DNA from: Gnetum montanum
Taxonomy: Eukaryota; Streptophyta; Gnetopsida; Gnetales; Gnetaceae
Assembly: GCA_015680685.1 (NCBI GenBank)
Contig: MNCI01018064.1
Coordinates: forward strand, 244,369 to 308,368
Direction: 5' to 3'
Length of the DNA stretch: 64,000 nucleotides
In this document: piece after piece, positions 12,058 to 24,479 of the stretch
Layout of the letters: the number at the start of each line of letters is the position of its first letter
Numbering within the stretch: the first letter of the stretch is position 1
Notes under the pieces: model-generated
Database searches by the model: none
Seen by the model: the letters and a program-made list of their open reading frames with translations, nothing else
What the model was told of the DNA's origin: nothing
Translations under genes and position numbers: made by a program

Positions 12058-13560
12058 CCCCTTGAACTAAAAATGTTACTGGTTGAAATGGAATACATGT
12101 TTTTGAAAAATAAGAAGTTAGCTATAATTAATGCAAGGCTTGCTCCATAACAAAAAGAGATGCTATTGAAGGTAGTTGAAATATGGTCAGTAGTTTTTGC
12201 TTGGTCATATCCTGAACTCACAGGGATTGATCCTAGGATATGCCAGCATTACATTTACACCAACCCAGCCATGAAGAAAAAATGACAACTATAGAGGTGG
12301 TTGAATCCCAAATTGATGCAAATTGTCAAGGAGGAAATCAAGCAACTCCTCAAGGCAGGGTTCATCTATTTCATTGCAGATAGTGATTGGGTTAGTCTAC
12401 TCATAATTGTACCAAAAAAAGATGGTAAGTGGCTGGTCTGCATTAATTTCAAGCTATTGAATATGGAAACATTCAAGGATCACTTTTTGTTGCCATTTTT
12501 TTGACCAAGTGCTTGACACAATATCAAGGCATTAGCTTCCTAGATGGTTATAGTGACTATAATCAAATCCAAATTGCACTAAAGGACCAAGCAAAGACAA
12601 CATTCATAAGTCTGTGGAGGACTTTTGCATATCGTAAGATGTCGTTTGGTCTATGTAATGCTCCTACCACATTTCAATGCCTGGCCCTAAGCATCTTTCA
12701 ACAGTAGATCGACAGTGGTGTAGAAGTCTTCATGAATGACTTCTCCACTTATGGAGCTACATTTGAGTAAGCCCTAGACCACCTTGAGAAAGTGCTAAAA
12801 GGATGTGTTGAAATCAACATGTGGCTTAATTGGAAGAAAAGTCACCTCATGGCCTAGGAGGGGCATTGTACTAGGCCACAAAATCTTGCAAGTAGGAATT
12901 GAGATGGAACGGACCCTAAAAAAATAAGGGTCATTCAAGAAATAACCCGCTAGCCAAAAATAGTTAAAGATGTTTGGTCATTCCTTGGACATACTAGCTA
13001 CTAATGGTGATTTATAGAGAATTTATCTAAGATCATAAAACCATTGGTAAAGCTAACAAAGAGAGACGCTCCTTTTGTCTGGACCCTAGAATGTGAAGCA
13101 ACATTCTAGTAACTGAAAGAAAGGCTTGTGGAGACTTCAATTCTTCAAGCACCTGATTGGTTTAGACCATTTCATATCATGAAAGATGCATCAAATTATG
13201 CCTTGGAAGCTATGCAAACATAGTTAGATGATAAGAAACATCCATACTACATCCATTGCGCCAGTCGAAGCATTGTGGGTGCACAATTGAACTACACCAC
13301 TACAGAAAAAGAATTGATGGTAGTGGTGTTTTCTCTAGAGAAGTTCAGGCATTATGTGCTTGGATACAAGGTGTTTGTGCACATAAATCATAGTGCCATC
13401 TGCTTCCTAATGAACAAGCTAACAGTGAATCCCTGTCATATAGTTGCTAGTGATCTTACAAGAACTTGATCTTACAATGTTAGATCGAAAGGGCACTGAG
13501 AATGTGGTTGCTGATCACTTGTCTTGGTTGCAATGGGATGACAAAGAGGATGAAATCCCA
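12058..13560 (+). pseudogene. Reverse transcriptase and RNase H of Athila-like element 1
   Basis: The RT fold is recognisable from AWSYPEL...GIDP (about 12200) and IIVPKKDGKWLVC (about 12400) through DGYSDYNQI (about 12545). The catalytic box reads FMNDFS at 12730-12747, where Ty3/gypsy elements have FMDDFS, so a catalytic Asp is lost. Several frameshifts lie between 12505 and 13200. RNase H follows (about 13140-13560) with the TTTEKELMVVVFSLEKFR block at about 13298-13351. The enzyme would copy the RNA and remove the template, but this copy cannot do so. Confidence 0.85.
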
Positions 13561-13730
13561 TTATCTAATACATGTCCTGATGAACTCCTCTTTGCTAGGG
13601 ATATAATTGAACAAATACCCAATGAGCCAAAATGGTATGATAACATTTCCACCTATCTTCTCACTCAGGAGATTCCACAAGGGTTGGACCACTAGAGGAA
13701 ATAGTAGTTTTTCACTAGGTAAAGCACTTC

Positions 13731-14890
13731 ATGGAGATCAATGGACACCTCTATAAGGTGTGCATCCATGGCCTAGTTTTCTGGTGTGTCCTTGATGTTG
13801 ATCCACTACATGTTCTCCAAGATGCTCATGAAGGTCCTTATGGTGGACACTATGCTGGGAGATGCATGACCATTAAAATCCCGATGGTAGGATACTATTG
13901 GCCAATACTCTTTAGGATGCTTACCATTTCATCCACTCTTGTGAGCGATGCCAATGAGATGGTGGAATGATTACTCGAATGGAGGGACCTCAATAATGGA
14001 TTTAACTATTAGAACCATTTAACATCTAGGGCATTGATTTCATGGGTTCCATCATGTCCATGTCAAATGGAAAGGTGTACATCATAGTTGTTGTTAAATA
14101 TTATATGAAATTGGTAGAAGCAGCCGCTATCATCGACTATACATCTTCTACTGTTGCTCAATTTGTACAAAAAAATGTTGTAAATAGGTTTGGTGTGCTA
14201 CATGCATTAATTTTTGATAATTGAACTCATTTTATAGGCACTACTTTTTGGAAGCTTATGCAATGCTTGGGGGTTGAACACAAACTCATAACACCTTACC
14301 ATCCCTAAGCTAATGGTTAAGCTAAGGTTACCAATAGGGAAATCACAAGAATACTAACAAGAACTGTTAGCAAGCATAGGAAGGACTAGAGCATGAAACT
14401 CAATGATGCCCTTTGGGCTGACTGCTCAACTTGGAAAGTTCCTATAGGCTACTCTCCCTATGAGCTTGTGTACGGTAAAATACCAACACTTCCTATTCAA
14501 TCTGAACTTTGTACACTTTCAACAGCATGTGACCTTGACTTTGACTTAAGTCTAGTCCAAAAAGAACAACTAATGAATCTCAACTTGCTAGACAAAAATT
14601 GATTAGTAGCCTTATCATCTAACAAGTTGTACAGGGCCTATAACAAAAAACATCATGACCTAAAAATTAGAGAAGTCAAATTCCAACTAGGGGATAAGGT
14701 TCTCTACTTGAACCCCACACATGTACCTCAATGAACTAAGTTTCAAACATTGTGGGATGAGCCTTAAATCATTTATGAGACTTTTTCTTTTGGAGCCATG
14801 ATGAGCTATAAACTTGAAAGCCTAAATAAGAACTAGCTAGTTAACATCCAACAAATTAAACCTTTCCATGAGCATATGCCAGCTAATACA
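13731..14890 (+). pseudogene. Integrase of Athila-like element 1
   Basis: The N-terminal zinc-binding region is seen as AHEGPYGGHYA (about 13830) and GYYWP (about 13890). The HHCC Cys pair is partly lost. The catalytic core has its first Asp in GIDFMGS (about 14032-14052), the second in IFDN (about 14211-14222, followed by a stop), and the glutamate region near NG.AKVTNREI (about 14310-14350). The C-terminal part ends near 14890 with words typical of gypsy integrase tails (KFQLGDKVLYLNP). Stops and shifts are frequent. Confidence 0.8.
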
Positions 14891-16905
14891 ACAAGGACCT
14901 TATCCAATGGAAAACCATGCTCCATATTTTAGATCTTCCATTCTCAATTTAGTCATGGGGGAGATGGCCAACCATGCTAATCATTTAAGCAACTCCTCAG
15001 TTTTTCAAATTTTTTGTTTTACATGTTTTTTGTTTTACATTTTTTTATGTTATTAATCTTTTCTACTTTTTGTTTTACACCATCGTTAGTACATTTGACA
15101 TTTCTTGAACATTTTATGGTTTCTTCTATATTTTCTTTTATTTGGTGTGATTTTCTAACTTTTTGTTAATAAGTGCTAGGTACATTGGTAATGCATTACT
15201 TGATGGTGGTATGTATTATTTTTGTTATTTGATTGATGGTGTCTGGTTTCTAGCATTGAATTTTGTTACTGATAATTAGAACATGGTTTCTTTTCATGTA
15301 ATAGGTAGTGAGTCCACAACATCCATCCATCTACACACTCTATTGTTTTCCTTATTTTGGAAATATGTAATCCTTTCTTCATTTATGAAACCCTAATAAA
15401 TTTATGACTTTGGTATTTTTTGGAATTGGGAAGGATTCAGAGGTTTGAACGGGGTGTGGCTTCAAGGGGATTCGATATTCTTTGTGCTTTTCTATTGCTT
15501 GGATGCATGTGTGTTTTCATCAATTTCTTACCATTCTATTTCATCCAATAAAATGAAGTTAATTAAGTTCTTGCATAGTGTGGTTGTCATTAGGGGAAAA
15601 ATGAGAATTCAAAGCACACCCCTTGGACAAAATAGATGCATGTCTCTTTGCATGGTGTGGTTCCCATTTCAAAAGAAAGAAAATAATAGGAATTCAAAGC
15701 ACATCCCTTAGACTAAATAAATGGGCTACAAGCACTGGTTATAGGACTAGTTCCCTTTAACTAAGTCCCTTTCTCACTTCCTACTTCTTCTCTAATAAGG
15801 AATGCTGGTTGTTCAGTGGGAGCACTCTTGTGTCTCACGGGATGAATTGATCTTAGAATGTTGATGCAAAGTCACTGAACATGGTTGGTTTTGGTCTGGA
15901 CTAAGGATGGATCCTATCAATTCATTTAACCACAAAATCCACAAGGGAACTCCATTTCACTCACTCTCTCATCCATCTATGCTTTTCATGTTCCACCTCA
16001 TTGTTGGTTTCATGTTCTAGTTCGATGTCTTAGTTTGATGTGTCAGAAGTCTTAGTTAGTTTCTTCTAGGTGTTTGTATTTAACCTTCTATAGCCATTAA
16101 TCATCCACAGAGCCCATGGACTCTTTGGTTTGAAGTTATGCAAGGGCATAAAAGGCCTGTGCTTGCTTTGGGAAGGACCCGCTTGCATATCTTTTGGTTG
16201 GATTAGTTAAGTTCTTTACCCTTAGATAATTTTGCAATCAAATTCTTTTTGTTTACCCCATAAATAACATCCAATTGTACACATATTCACAATAGTTTTC
16301 AGTGAATTCTTCTTTTCATTATTTTGATTTCTTATACCCTCTTCAAATATTTCCTTGTATTTAACTTTTTCAAATTTAATGGACTGCTTAATTTAATTAA
16401 CCCTATTTATCAACCTTCTAACTAACACTACTCAAGGAACCAATCAACCACAATCATAACCTAGCTAAGTGTAACCACTGACAAGACAAGGAATTTAACA
16501 GTTATGTGTTACACATTGCATACTAATTCATGATTCTATTGTGATTGCAGTGGGAAGCATGGACTGGAAGCGGACTATCTTCACCAAGGATGATGCAGAA
16601 GTACTACATAATGAGGATTGTTTGTCATCATTGGATCTTTTTTTTTCTCTCTCTCATTCTTCTATTGCTAAGAGGTTTTGGATGTCAATATTCTCTAGGG
16701 TGTTCACTCTTCTCATGAACACCTAATTTTGTAAAAATATTGTAATTCCATACACTTGAATAATTAGAGTATATATGTCTATTTCATTTGTGTCAGTTTG
16801 TCATGTTAGTCAATAATTTCATACCTACCCAATATGTTATGTTGTAAAACACTTGTTCCTCATCTTCTTCACTCAAGGACAAGTTTTCGTTCAATCATGG
16901 AGGTA
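14891..16905 (+). other. 3' internal region of element 1, no coding capacity
   Basis: T-rich after integrase, then a long non-coding stretch that aligns with 29900-31957 of element 2. At about 16440-16549 it matches the sequence just upstream of the accessory ORF of element 2, including a pyrimidine/AG acceptor-like end. About 200 bp later it matches the end of that region. The roughly 2.8-kb accessory ORF is therefore missing here. Just before the 3' LTR, AATCATGGAGGTA is the remnant of the polypurine tract. Confidence 0.7.
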
Positions 16906-17762
16906 TGATCAATCACTATTTTGTGTTAGTCATGATGTCAAGTATGCAATGTCAGGGCTACAATGTCATGTGCACAATGTTGGGGCCTAGATCTAATGTC
17001 GTATATCTAACATCAGGGTATATTCCCTAAGTTTATAAATACCACGCTTGGGCACAAGTTTTTTATTAGTAATTTTTTAGTTTTCAAGCAAGGTAGCAAA
17101 GCTCTTATTTTTATTCTCCCTAGAGTTAGAATATTTTTCGAGTGCTCATAGAAGGAGTTTAAAGTGTATACAGTTCTTTGTTTGAGCACTGATGTACCTG
17201 AGTTTAGCATTGTGGCAGGAATAAAAAAAACTCTTTTGAGAATCCTTGTAGCATTGAGAATAGCTTAATATCTTCTTTAATGCATTTTACTTTCTTTTTC
17301 TTTACTTTAATGCATTTGATTAAGCAATTTATTTCTAGTAGTTAATGAACACAAGCATGACCACTTCGAGCATTCATATAGTACTTGGTAACCCAGCAAT
17401 GCTTAATGTTTGGTAGCTCAGTAGTGCTATATGTATTCAGGACGTGTTCAAGAAAATGGGACAGTTACTTTTGTTAGGCTAGATAGGTAGTAGAAATTAG
17501 TTTTCAATCTACTCTACCCTCATTCTTGTTGTAGGCGATTACATCCATAAAATATAAAACGACAAAAATTCAATTACACTTAAATCGTACCTTTGAGCCT
17601 CATAAGTGTAGGTGGGAAGACAATGAATGTTCTCAACATCGTTTCACTTCCTAGAGTAACTAGTGTCCGAGATAACTATAGGTCCATGGAATTTGACTAG
17701 ATCACATGTAACGCCTTAGTGATTTGTATGGTTGGATGTAGAGGGTACCTTGCCACTCATTA
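16906..17762 (+). repeat. 3' LTR of Athila-like element 1
   Basis: 857 bp, direct repeat of 7726-8566. TATA box at 17034-17042. U3 shows repeated CAATGT-centred words (about 16940-17000). Confidence 0.92.
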
Positions 17763-17767
17763 GATAG

Positions 17768-20639
17768 CTTTATGATTTTGAAATTTTCTTATGGGGTCTT
17801 GGTCTTTGGGGAGATTAGTCTTATTGGAGAGAGATGTGTATATAGATACTAGTTATAGATATAGATACTATGGGTATAGATGCTTGTTAGATATAAATAT
17901 TAGGTTTTACTTGGTATAGGCCTTTCACCTCGCTGTTCTTACCATTGACATTTAGGTGTTACATGATTTCATATGTTTGGGAACCTTCTTTTGTGGACCT
18001 AGGGTTTCCTAGGATAGAGCACCAAAGAACTTTCCCAAGGAAGGGGAACTTGGCATTACACCTAGGCCACATCTAGGGGATTGCTTCCAAAGGCATATTA
18101 GGCCACTCTCAGAGAGATGCTCTTCGCAAAGGTTGTAAACACTATCCCATTTATATGTATGATTTTTGACCAAACCAACTAATTAGAGCAAATTTTTATA
18201 GGCTTTTTCTCTTACAAATATAGTAATACAATTGGTTGCATTTTTATTTGTCATTTTCTATTATTATTGTTGAAGCTTTACCAAATTTCTAGGTAGGAGG
18301 ACTCTATCGACCTTGTTGATCTTTTTCTTGATATTCTACCCCACATGCAAAATGGCCAAAATTTTCTCTTTGTTAATGTACATGGATCAGCTAGCATGAA
18401 ATTCATTTTTGCTAATTTACGGGTAGCAAGGTAGCATTTACCTATTTTACTTGTAAAATGCACTATTTTTGTTTAGGTTAGTTTGATATGCATTCCTAAC
18501 CAATATTTCCAATATATATAGCTAACTTAATACAATATTAAGTTTTTTATTTTGATAATTAAACTAGTTACTCAAGCTCAAGCATTGATTTTATGGTGAA
18601 TGTATATAAGCTAGGAAAGCCATTAAAAAGGTTATAATTGAATAAATTTTAATTTGATCAACATGAAGTACTTTCTTCGGAATAGGAAGAAAGAGATGTT
18701 TTATTAAAGCAAACCAATAATAATTTATCAAGTTATTTCAATTCATAAATAAAAATTCCAAATTCATTAAAAAAATGCCAAATAACATGGAAAAAAGTAG
18801 GCACATGCTTGTTTAACAATAATAGAGCTATTTAAGATAATATTTTCTTGAGTATTCTTAGGGACCATCATTTAAAGTAATGGTAAGTGGCTTGTAACTC
18901 AAGTCAAAAGATGTAGGTTTAAGCTTGGGTGTACTTAAAAGATGTTACTTGGATGTAGTCAAAAGATGTAGGTTTAAGCCTTGGTATAGCTTCTCGAAGA
19001 GGTTAAGCTTTTGCTCATCTACCATGGTGGGATGAGCAGTAAGGCTCCAAGTGATGATATTTTTTTTTAACTTGAGCATTATTAGTCAAGAATATAATTT
19101 GTACTATGTTATACAATTTCTAGATAGTAGACATAAGTTGTTACTCTTCATATTTTGTAGGAAATGAAATACTAAATCAAAGATAGTATACATGAGCTAA
19201 GATGAAACATATAGGATTTAGAATTGCTAATGTGATTTCAAATAGCTTTATTCACTAAAATTTTGGAGGAATCATGATTTCTAAAAGTCTTAGAATCATC
19301 ATATTGTATACTCACTTGTCATTCTTTCCTCCTAAAGAAGAAATGTTCTCACTTGTCATTCTTCCATCTCAGAAAGAAGAAAAGTACTTATGATAATACC
19401 TATTAGAAAACCATAATAAAATTTGTACCTCAATGATATGCAAGATTCTTAAATCTTCATTATGTAAACCATTTATTTTGTAGTAGAATCTACTTATCAA
19501 AGTTGCATAGTAGAATAATATCCTTCTCAAAAGAGAAATTTCTCATTTTAATTCTTTTGTATATCATCTTTTATCTTCCTATTTTTTCCTTAGGTAGTTT
19601 TTGAAAGTGATGAAAAGAATAATTCATCATATCTTTATATACCTTTTGATGAAGTTTCAATAAGCTAACTTTGTTGATGCATGCCCATCAATGCATCCTT
19701 CCCAAAACCTATATAAATGTGTACACTAGCCACATTTATGGATTCTTTGATTATTCTCATAGTGAAGTTCTTGCAATTCTCTTCTATAAGACTTAGTGAA
19801 AACTCCCTTTGAGTGTCCATGACATAGATTAAATTAATTGTACAAAGTTTTATTTGAGTGCAAGATGTACTTGGATATTGTTGCATGACAAAAATAAAAT
19901 CGAGATTTCTTTTCTCCATTTTAGCACTTGGATTAGCATTAAGTTTACTTTTAAGCATTTTATTTTACATGTAGTTTACTTTCCTATACTTAAGCATTTA
20001 ACATTTTATTCCATCACAACTTAGGCACAACCACTTCAAGCATAATATACTAATGATTTGTATACCTTGTAGTGAATACTTGATACACCCAACAGTAAAC
20101 ACTTGGTAACCCAATGATATTAGCACAAGTTTGGGATGTGTATGGAAAGTGGAAACAAATACTCTACGTTTAGGATCGTTTAGCTATTAATTAGTTAAAG
20201 TTTAATATTTTAATTACTTCTCTTAATCCTTTTAAAGATAAAACTTAATAAAATTATGCAAACAAATATCTTACACCTCAATCACACTTAGCCATGTGGA
20301 TGAAGTTAACACAAGTGGTGATTGGGAAGGCAACAACTAGTAACCTCATGTTTGACGATCTAGAACATAAACCACTTAGGTAGAAGTCTCACAAGCATGC
20401 TATTTGGCTCTCGAATCAATTGGAAACAATTATGTTATTTATTATAATGGAAATATTGATGACTGGATTACTTTTAAGCCTTGAAAAATATTTTAAAAAA
20501 ATTTTGTCTTCAAAATTTAGAAATAGCTTTTTCTTTTGAGTTTAATCTTACTATTTTTTGAAATTATGTGGTTGATAAAATTGTAAAAAAGCTTGATAAA
20601 TGAAAAGTTAAAAAGCTCAACCTTGCTAGCAAAGTTTTA
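17768..20639. other. AT-rich stretch without genes
   Basis: No frame of note and no domain. A 54-bp-spaced duplication (words AAAAGATGTAGGTTTAAGC) at about 18905-18985 forms part of a possible SINE. Part of 20100-20400 resembles the tail of the LTR families in this window (words such as CTTGGTAACCC and GGGAAGGCAACA), so a very old LTR fragment may lie there. Confidence 0.5.
18868..19068 (+). mobile_element. Possible tRNA-derived SINE ending in poly-T
   Basis: A GGTAAGTGGCTTGTAACTCA segment near 18881 resembles a Pol III A box. GTAGGTTTAAGCC near 18970 resembles a decayed B box. The segment ends in TTTTTTTTT at 19060-19068, as in plant Au-type SINEs. The B-box-like segment is duplicated. I found no flanking target duplication. 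Confidence 0.3.
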
Positions 20640-21900
20640 GTTATGAAATAAATGATTTAATTAACTCATGTTTATTACTCCAGTTGTTGGGCTCCTTCTA
20701 AAACTTCTTATGATAGAATTGATCATATTATCTATCAATTTCTTTAATTTGTTAAGTAACATAGAAATGGTTTTTCTAGAGTTGCTTGGAATACTTGCAC
20801 TAGTAGTAAGAAAGATGGAGGACTTGACCTCATTAATTATTATAACTAGGGTAATTCTCTTGTAGCAAAATGGATTACAAAGTGCATTAATGGAGATAAT
20901 CTTTGGATGTTCATTTTAAGAAACAAACTTATACAAGAAAAAATTGAGAATGATCACAGTTGGTCTTCTAATACATTTTAATAACTTTCTTCACTATTTT
21001 CTTTTTCCTTGGGCTATTTTTATTTCTAGTTCTCCAATTCTTAAAAAAATTTGGAAGACATGATGCAAGATTAGTAAATATTGAAATTACAATCATATTG
21101 CAATTTTAGAAAACATGCTTAAGCAAATTAGCCCATGGTGGCTTTCTTTTAATGAAGGAGCTTGGGCTACTAATGAATTAATATTGTGTACTACTTGGAG
21201 AAAATTTGGAATCATTGCAATTTCCTATCTACATATGCATGATAGATGGATTATTTGAAATGAAGTTTTTAGCCTCTATGGTTTAACTAGAAACAAGAAA
21301 AACAATTTGAAAAATTAATTTGTAATCTTGAGAATTTATTTAAAGTTGACAACAATTTGTAATAGGATTTTTCACATATTTTTTAGAAGGATGGTATATC
21401 TATTTTCCCTTTATATTGAAAATTTGATTACGATATTATTACAAAAAATGATTTTATTCATAATAAATTTAATAAGGCTTGGAAAATGTAATTATCATCC
21501 AACTTTTTTATGAGGAAAATAAAAGATATTTGGAGAGCTTCTACATTTTCTAAAATTCATATTTTCTATGATGTCTTGTTCATCAAGCTCTTCCTATGGA
21601 CACATGTCTTAAACATATAAGAAATATTTCTCCTCAATATATTTTTGTACACGTGAAGACACATTTTTTCATGTTTTTTTTGAATATCCTATTGCTCAAC
21701 ATACCTAGAAATGGACATTTAAAATTAACTTTTAACCAACATAAAAAAAGTCACTATTTGTGATTAGTCTAATGTCTACTTCCTTTCTTTGCATTTGGAA
21801 ATATATTTAACCACTTGTCCTCTATTTGGAAGCTTTAGTATGCAGTTATTTTCAAGTAGCAAGAACATAACTATGAGTTCTCTTCAAGAGTCAAATACTA
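20640..21900 (+). pseudogene. Old LINE ORF2 remnant (RT C-terminus and zf-RVT)
   Basis: The segment reading RVAWNTC..KKDGGLDL (about 20777-20830), followed by AKWI and a Trp-rich stretch, aligns with the RVAWD...GGLGL...ASKWI block of the LINE at 2-1822. A zf-RVT relic lies near 21650-21710 (a Cys-x-Cys followed by FFHVFFEYPIAQ in one frame). Many stops and frameshifts separate the pieces. It is clearly older than the first LINE but the same type of element. Confidence 0.7.
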
Positions 21901-22196
21901 AGTTTTCAAAGATGTTTTTTTCAACTACAACCACAAGCAAATAAGCTCACCATGAAAGGTGAACAATTATTTTGTTTTCTATAGTATTAATTTATTTTTA
22001 TTTTGAAGGCTCAAGGATGGTGAGCTTTAAGATTTTGAAGGCTCAAGGATGGGGGGGCGGCCACAGGAATGGGTGTGGGGTGGTGGTGTGTGTCAAAAAT
22101 TCCTTTTGAAATGCCAAAAATGGAAATTTGATGGGTTTTGTGGGGGGTATACATTTTTCTACCTTGGAAACACTTCAAGGTAGGGGGGGGGGGGGG
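21901..22196. other. LINE 3' flank, then G-rich DNA up to a gap
   Basis: A 20-bp word TTTTGAAGGCTCAAGGATGG occurs twice (22001 and 22033). The last 150 bp is G-rich and ends in a G-run directly against the gap. Confidence 0.6.
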
Positions 22197-22242
22197 NNNN
22201 NNNNNNNNNNNNNNNNNNNNNNNNNNNNNNNNNNNNNNNNNN
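22197..22242. other. Assembly gap (46 N)
   Basis: Unresolved bases. The true length is unknown. The right edge is a family-A LTR end, so repeat collapse is likely. Confidence 1.
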
Positions 22243-22270
22243 CGGAGATCGACGATTTTGAGGCAGTACA
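22243..22270 (+). repeat. Terminal 28 bp of a family-A Tat LTR
   Basis: Begins CGGAGATCGACGATTTTG and ends CAGTACA. It matches the last 28 bp of the LTRs of element A (reverse complement of 42696 onward, and the end at 62611). The rest of that LTR must lie in, or have been lost at, the gap. Confidence 0.8.
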
Positions 22271-23316
22271 CTCAGCATAAAAGTTTCCCCTAGCATGGAG
22301 GCTCCATCCCTAGCATGGAAATTACATGTCCCCTAGTGTGGAAGTCACAATAGCCAGATTTCAACACTTCATGCACTCCAACATTGACCAACCACTTTAG
22401 CAAGCATGGTGGAAAGCTCACCATGGAAGATTCATCTCTAGCATGGAAGGTATGCCCCCATTACTATTTATAGTAAAAATAATGACCATGGGGCAAAGGC
22501 ACTTACCATATAGGTAACCCTCCAAATTTGAGCACCCATCTTACCTGAATGAGGAAAAAACTTGCAGCAATTTGGTAACCAATTTGTAGCCATTATGCAG
22601 CCAAATTATAGCCAAATCAAAGCCATTTTATAGCATCATTCATGGCCCAAGATATATAAAAACCAACCTTAAACACCATCTACATGTTCCACATTTTTTT
22701 TGCAATCTGAGACCATTGGCATAGTTCTATGCTTGGGCATTCTCAAGCACTTGAGAGTTTTTACAAGTTTCCACACTTGTATTCTCTTGAACCTAGCATA
22801 GACACCTTGTGAACTTGTGGCCTTGTAACCACCTTTGGGATTTGTAAATTTTCAAACTCCGCACTGCACTCCTAGGATTCCCAACTCCCAACATAGGGAA
22901 TTTTGGTAGCTTAGATTTTTCACACTTCTCAACCTTCACCATAGCCAACGTTTTTGAGATTGTAGCACCAGAGGTTCGATAGCATTAGGAGTGGCAAGAC
23001 ATTTGGATTGTGGAGTTGATCACATCAACTTCAACAGACCTTGAATCCCCATCCAAGTGAACCCCCTTGCTACCCCTTTAGGCATAATTTGTACACATTC
23101 CTCTAACTTATTTTTTATATTTTTCCTCAATAAAATTTTAATTTTTATGTTTTTTGTGCAAGATATATTTGTTTTTTTTTTGATATTGTTTAGATCTGTT
23201 ATTAGTTTTTGCATTCCATTTCACTACATCATTTTGCAAACCCCTAAGTCCCTAGTTGATCTACCAAATTGGTCAAGGTGTCTCACATCCCATTTTTTGC
23301 AAAGGTCTTGGGGGTT
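22271..23316 (+). repeat. Tat element C, 5' LTR, left part
   Basis: Related to the LTR of element B: the stretch CTAAGTCCCT..TTGATCTACC near 23245-23300 aligns with 40280-40325. U3 carries a repeated CCTAGCATGGA word (about 22290, 22310 and 22437, plus a variant near 22332). TATA box TATATAAAAA is at 22653-22662. It is cut at 23316 by Athila-like element 2 and resumes at 35990. Its left boundary is not defined. Confidence 0.7.
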
Positions 23317-24231
23317 TGAGGAAGCATCAAAGTGTTGCCTCATCAATGTTGCCTCAGATTCCGTGGATTCTATGTCTTCCAACACACTAGTCTTTATCAA
23401 TGTGGCCTCATCAATGTGACCTTGTCAACATGGTGTTGCCTTGTTAACATAGTGTTTCCTATGTTTATGAGGCCTTGTCAATGTAGCTCCATAATAAAGT
23501 TTATAAATATACACTCATTGACCATTTTTATGGTATGTATTGTCATTGGCTTAGCAAAGTTCTTGTAGTTTGTTCATTTGAGAGTTAGAATATTTTCTGA
23601 GTGCTTGCAATAGGAGTCAAAAAGTGTTTGGATCTTTATTTGAGCATTGATATACTTAAGCATAGTAGTGTGAACGATAATAAAGACGAGTCTTTTGATA
23701 AACCTTGTAACACTTGGAATTTATTTATACATTTAATGTTTTATGTGATTTCATTTAATGATTTAAGTAATTAAATAATTAATTAGGCTAAAGTAAGCTA
23801 AACTAAGCTAGATTAAGTATCAATTAATTAAGCACATAAGTACGACCACTTCAAGTATACGCTTGACACTTGGTAATCCTAGTAGCACTAAACGTGTTTA
23901 GGATGTGTACAACAAGCGGAAACAAATGCTTATGTTAGGATTAGTTAGGTGTAGTTACTTAGATTAAATTAGCAATTAAATCACTTCATTTATTTCATCC
24001 TTTTTTTTAAGCACCCAAAACATAAAACATAAAAATAATAAAAATCACATGCCTCGATTACACTTAATCATACCTTTGTGTAATTGGGAAGACAACGAAT
24101 GATTGTTAGGGCAATTTTACTTCATAGAGACTAGTGTACTAGAAGACATAGAATCCACGGAATTCAACTGGATCGCATGTGTATGCTTAATGATTTGTAT
24201 GGTTGAGTGTAGGGATACTTGTTGCTCATCA
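23317..24231 (+). repeat. 5' LTR of Athila-like element 2
   Basis: 915 bp. U3 holds a minisatellite of about 18-20 bp built on words like GGCCTCATCAATGT and CAACATGGTGTT (about 23330-23490). TATA box TATAAATA is at 23502-23509. Confidence 0.93.
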
Positions 24232-24251
24232 TTGGCACTATTGCAGGGGAT
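24232..24251 (+). other. Primer-binding site, element 2
   Basis: TTGGCACTATTGCAGGGGAT follows the LTR directly and is a better-preserved version of the tRNA-Asp-type site in element 1. Confidence 0.75.
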
Positions 24252-24479
24252 TCTTTTTGTTTGAAACGTGCATTATCTAGGTATAGTTCAAATCATTAAC
24301 ATCATTGGATGAACCCTAAGGTCAAAAATCATTCTAAAAATAAATATAATAATTTAAGCACACTGATAACTTATTTTAATTGAAAAATATATTCTTTTCA
24401 AAATCATGATGATACTAAACCACTAGTGCCTCAAGAATGCAAGGTGGTATATACTCATCTAGATGAGTATGTGCCTAAC

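Larger units (their letters stand above)
7721..17767 (+). mobile_element. Athila-like Ty3/gypsy element 1, full length, dead, with target duplication
   Basis: Two direct LTRs (7726-8566, 16906-17762) enclose gag, protease, RT, RNase H and integrase in Ty3/gypsy order. GATAG occurs immediately outside both LTRs (7721-7725 and 17763-17767), a perfect 5-bp target-site duplication that fixes the boundaries. The LTR ends TG...CA at the 5' copy and TG...TA at the 3' copy (one transition). The primer-binding site resembles the tRNA-Asp type reported for Athila elements. By eye the LTRs agree at roughly four bases in five, so insertion is old. Every coding block is shifted or interrupted. Compared with element 2 it lacks the accessory ORF before the 3' LTR. 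Confidence 0.92.

Noticed and set aside
22011-22271. 86-codon minus-strand frame
   Set aside because: It runs through the assembly gap and a C-run; no real coding evidence.
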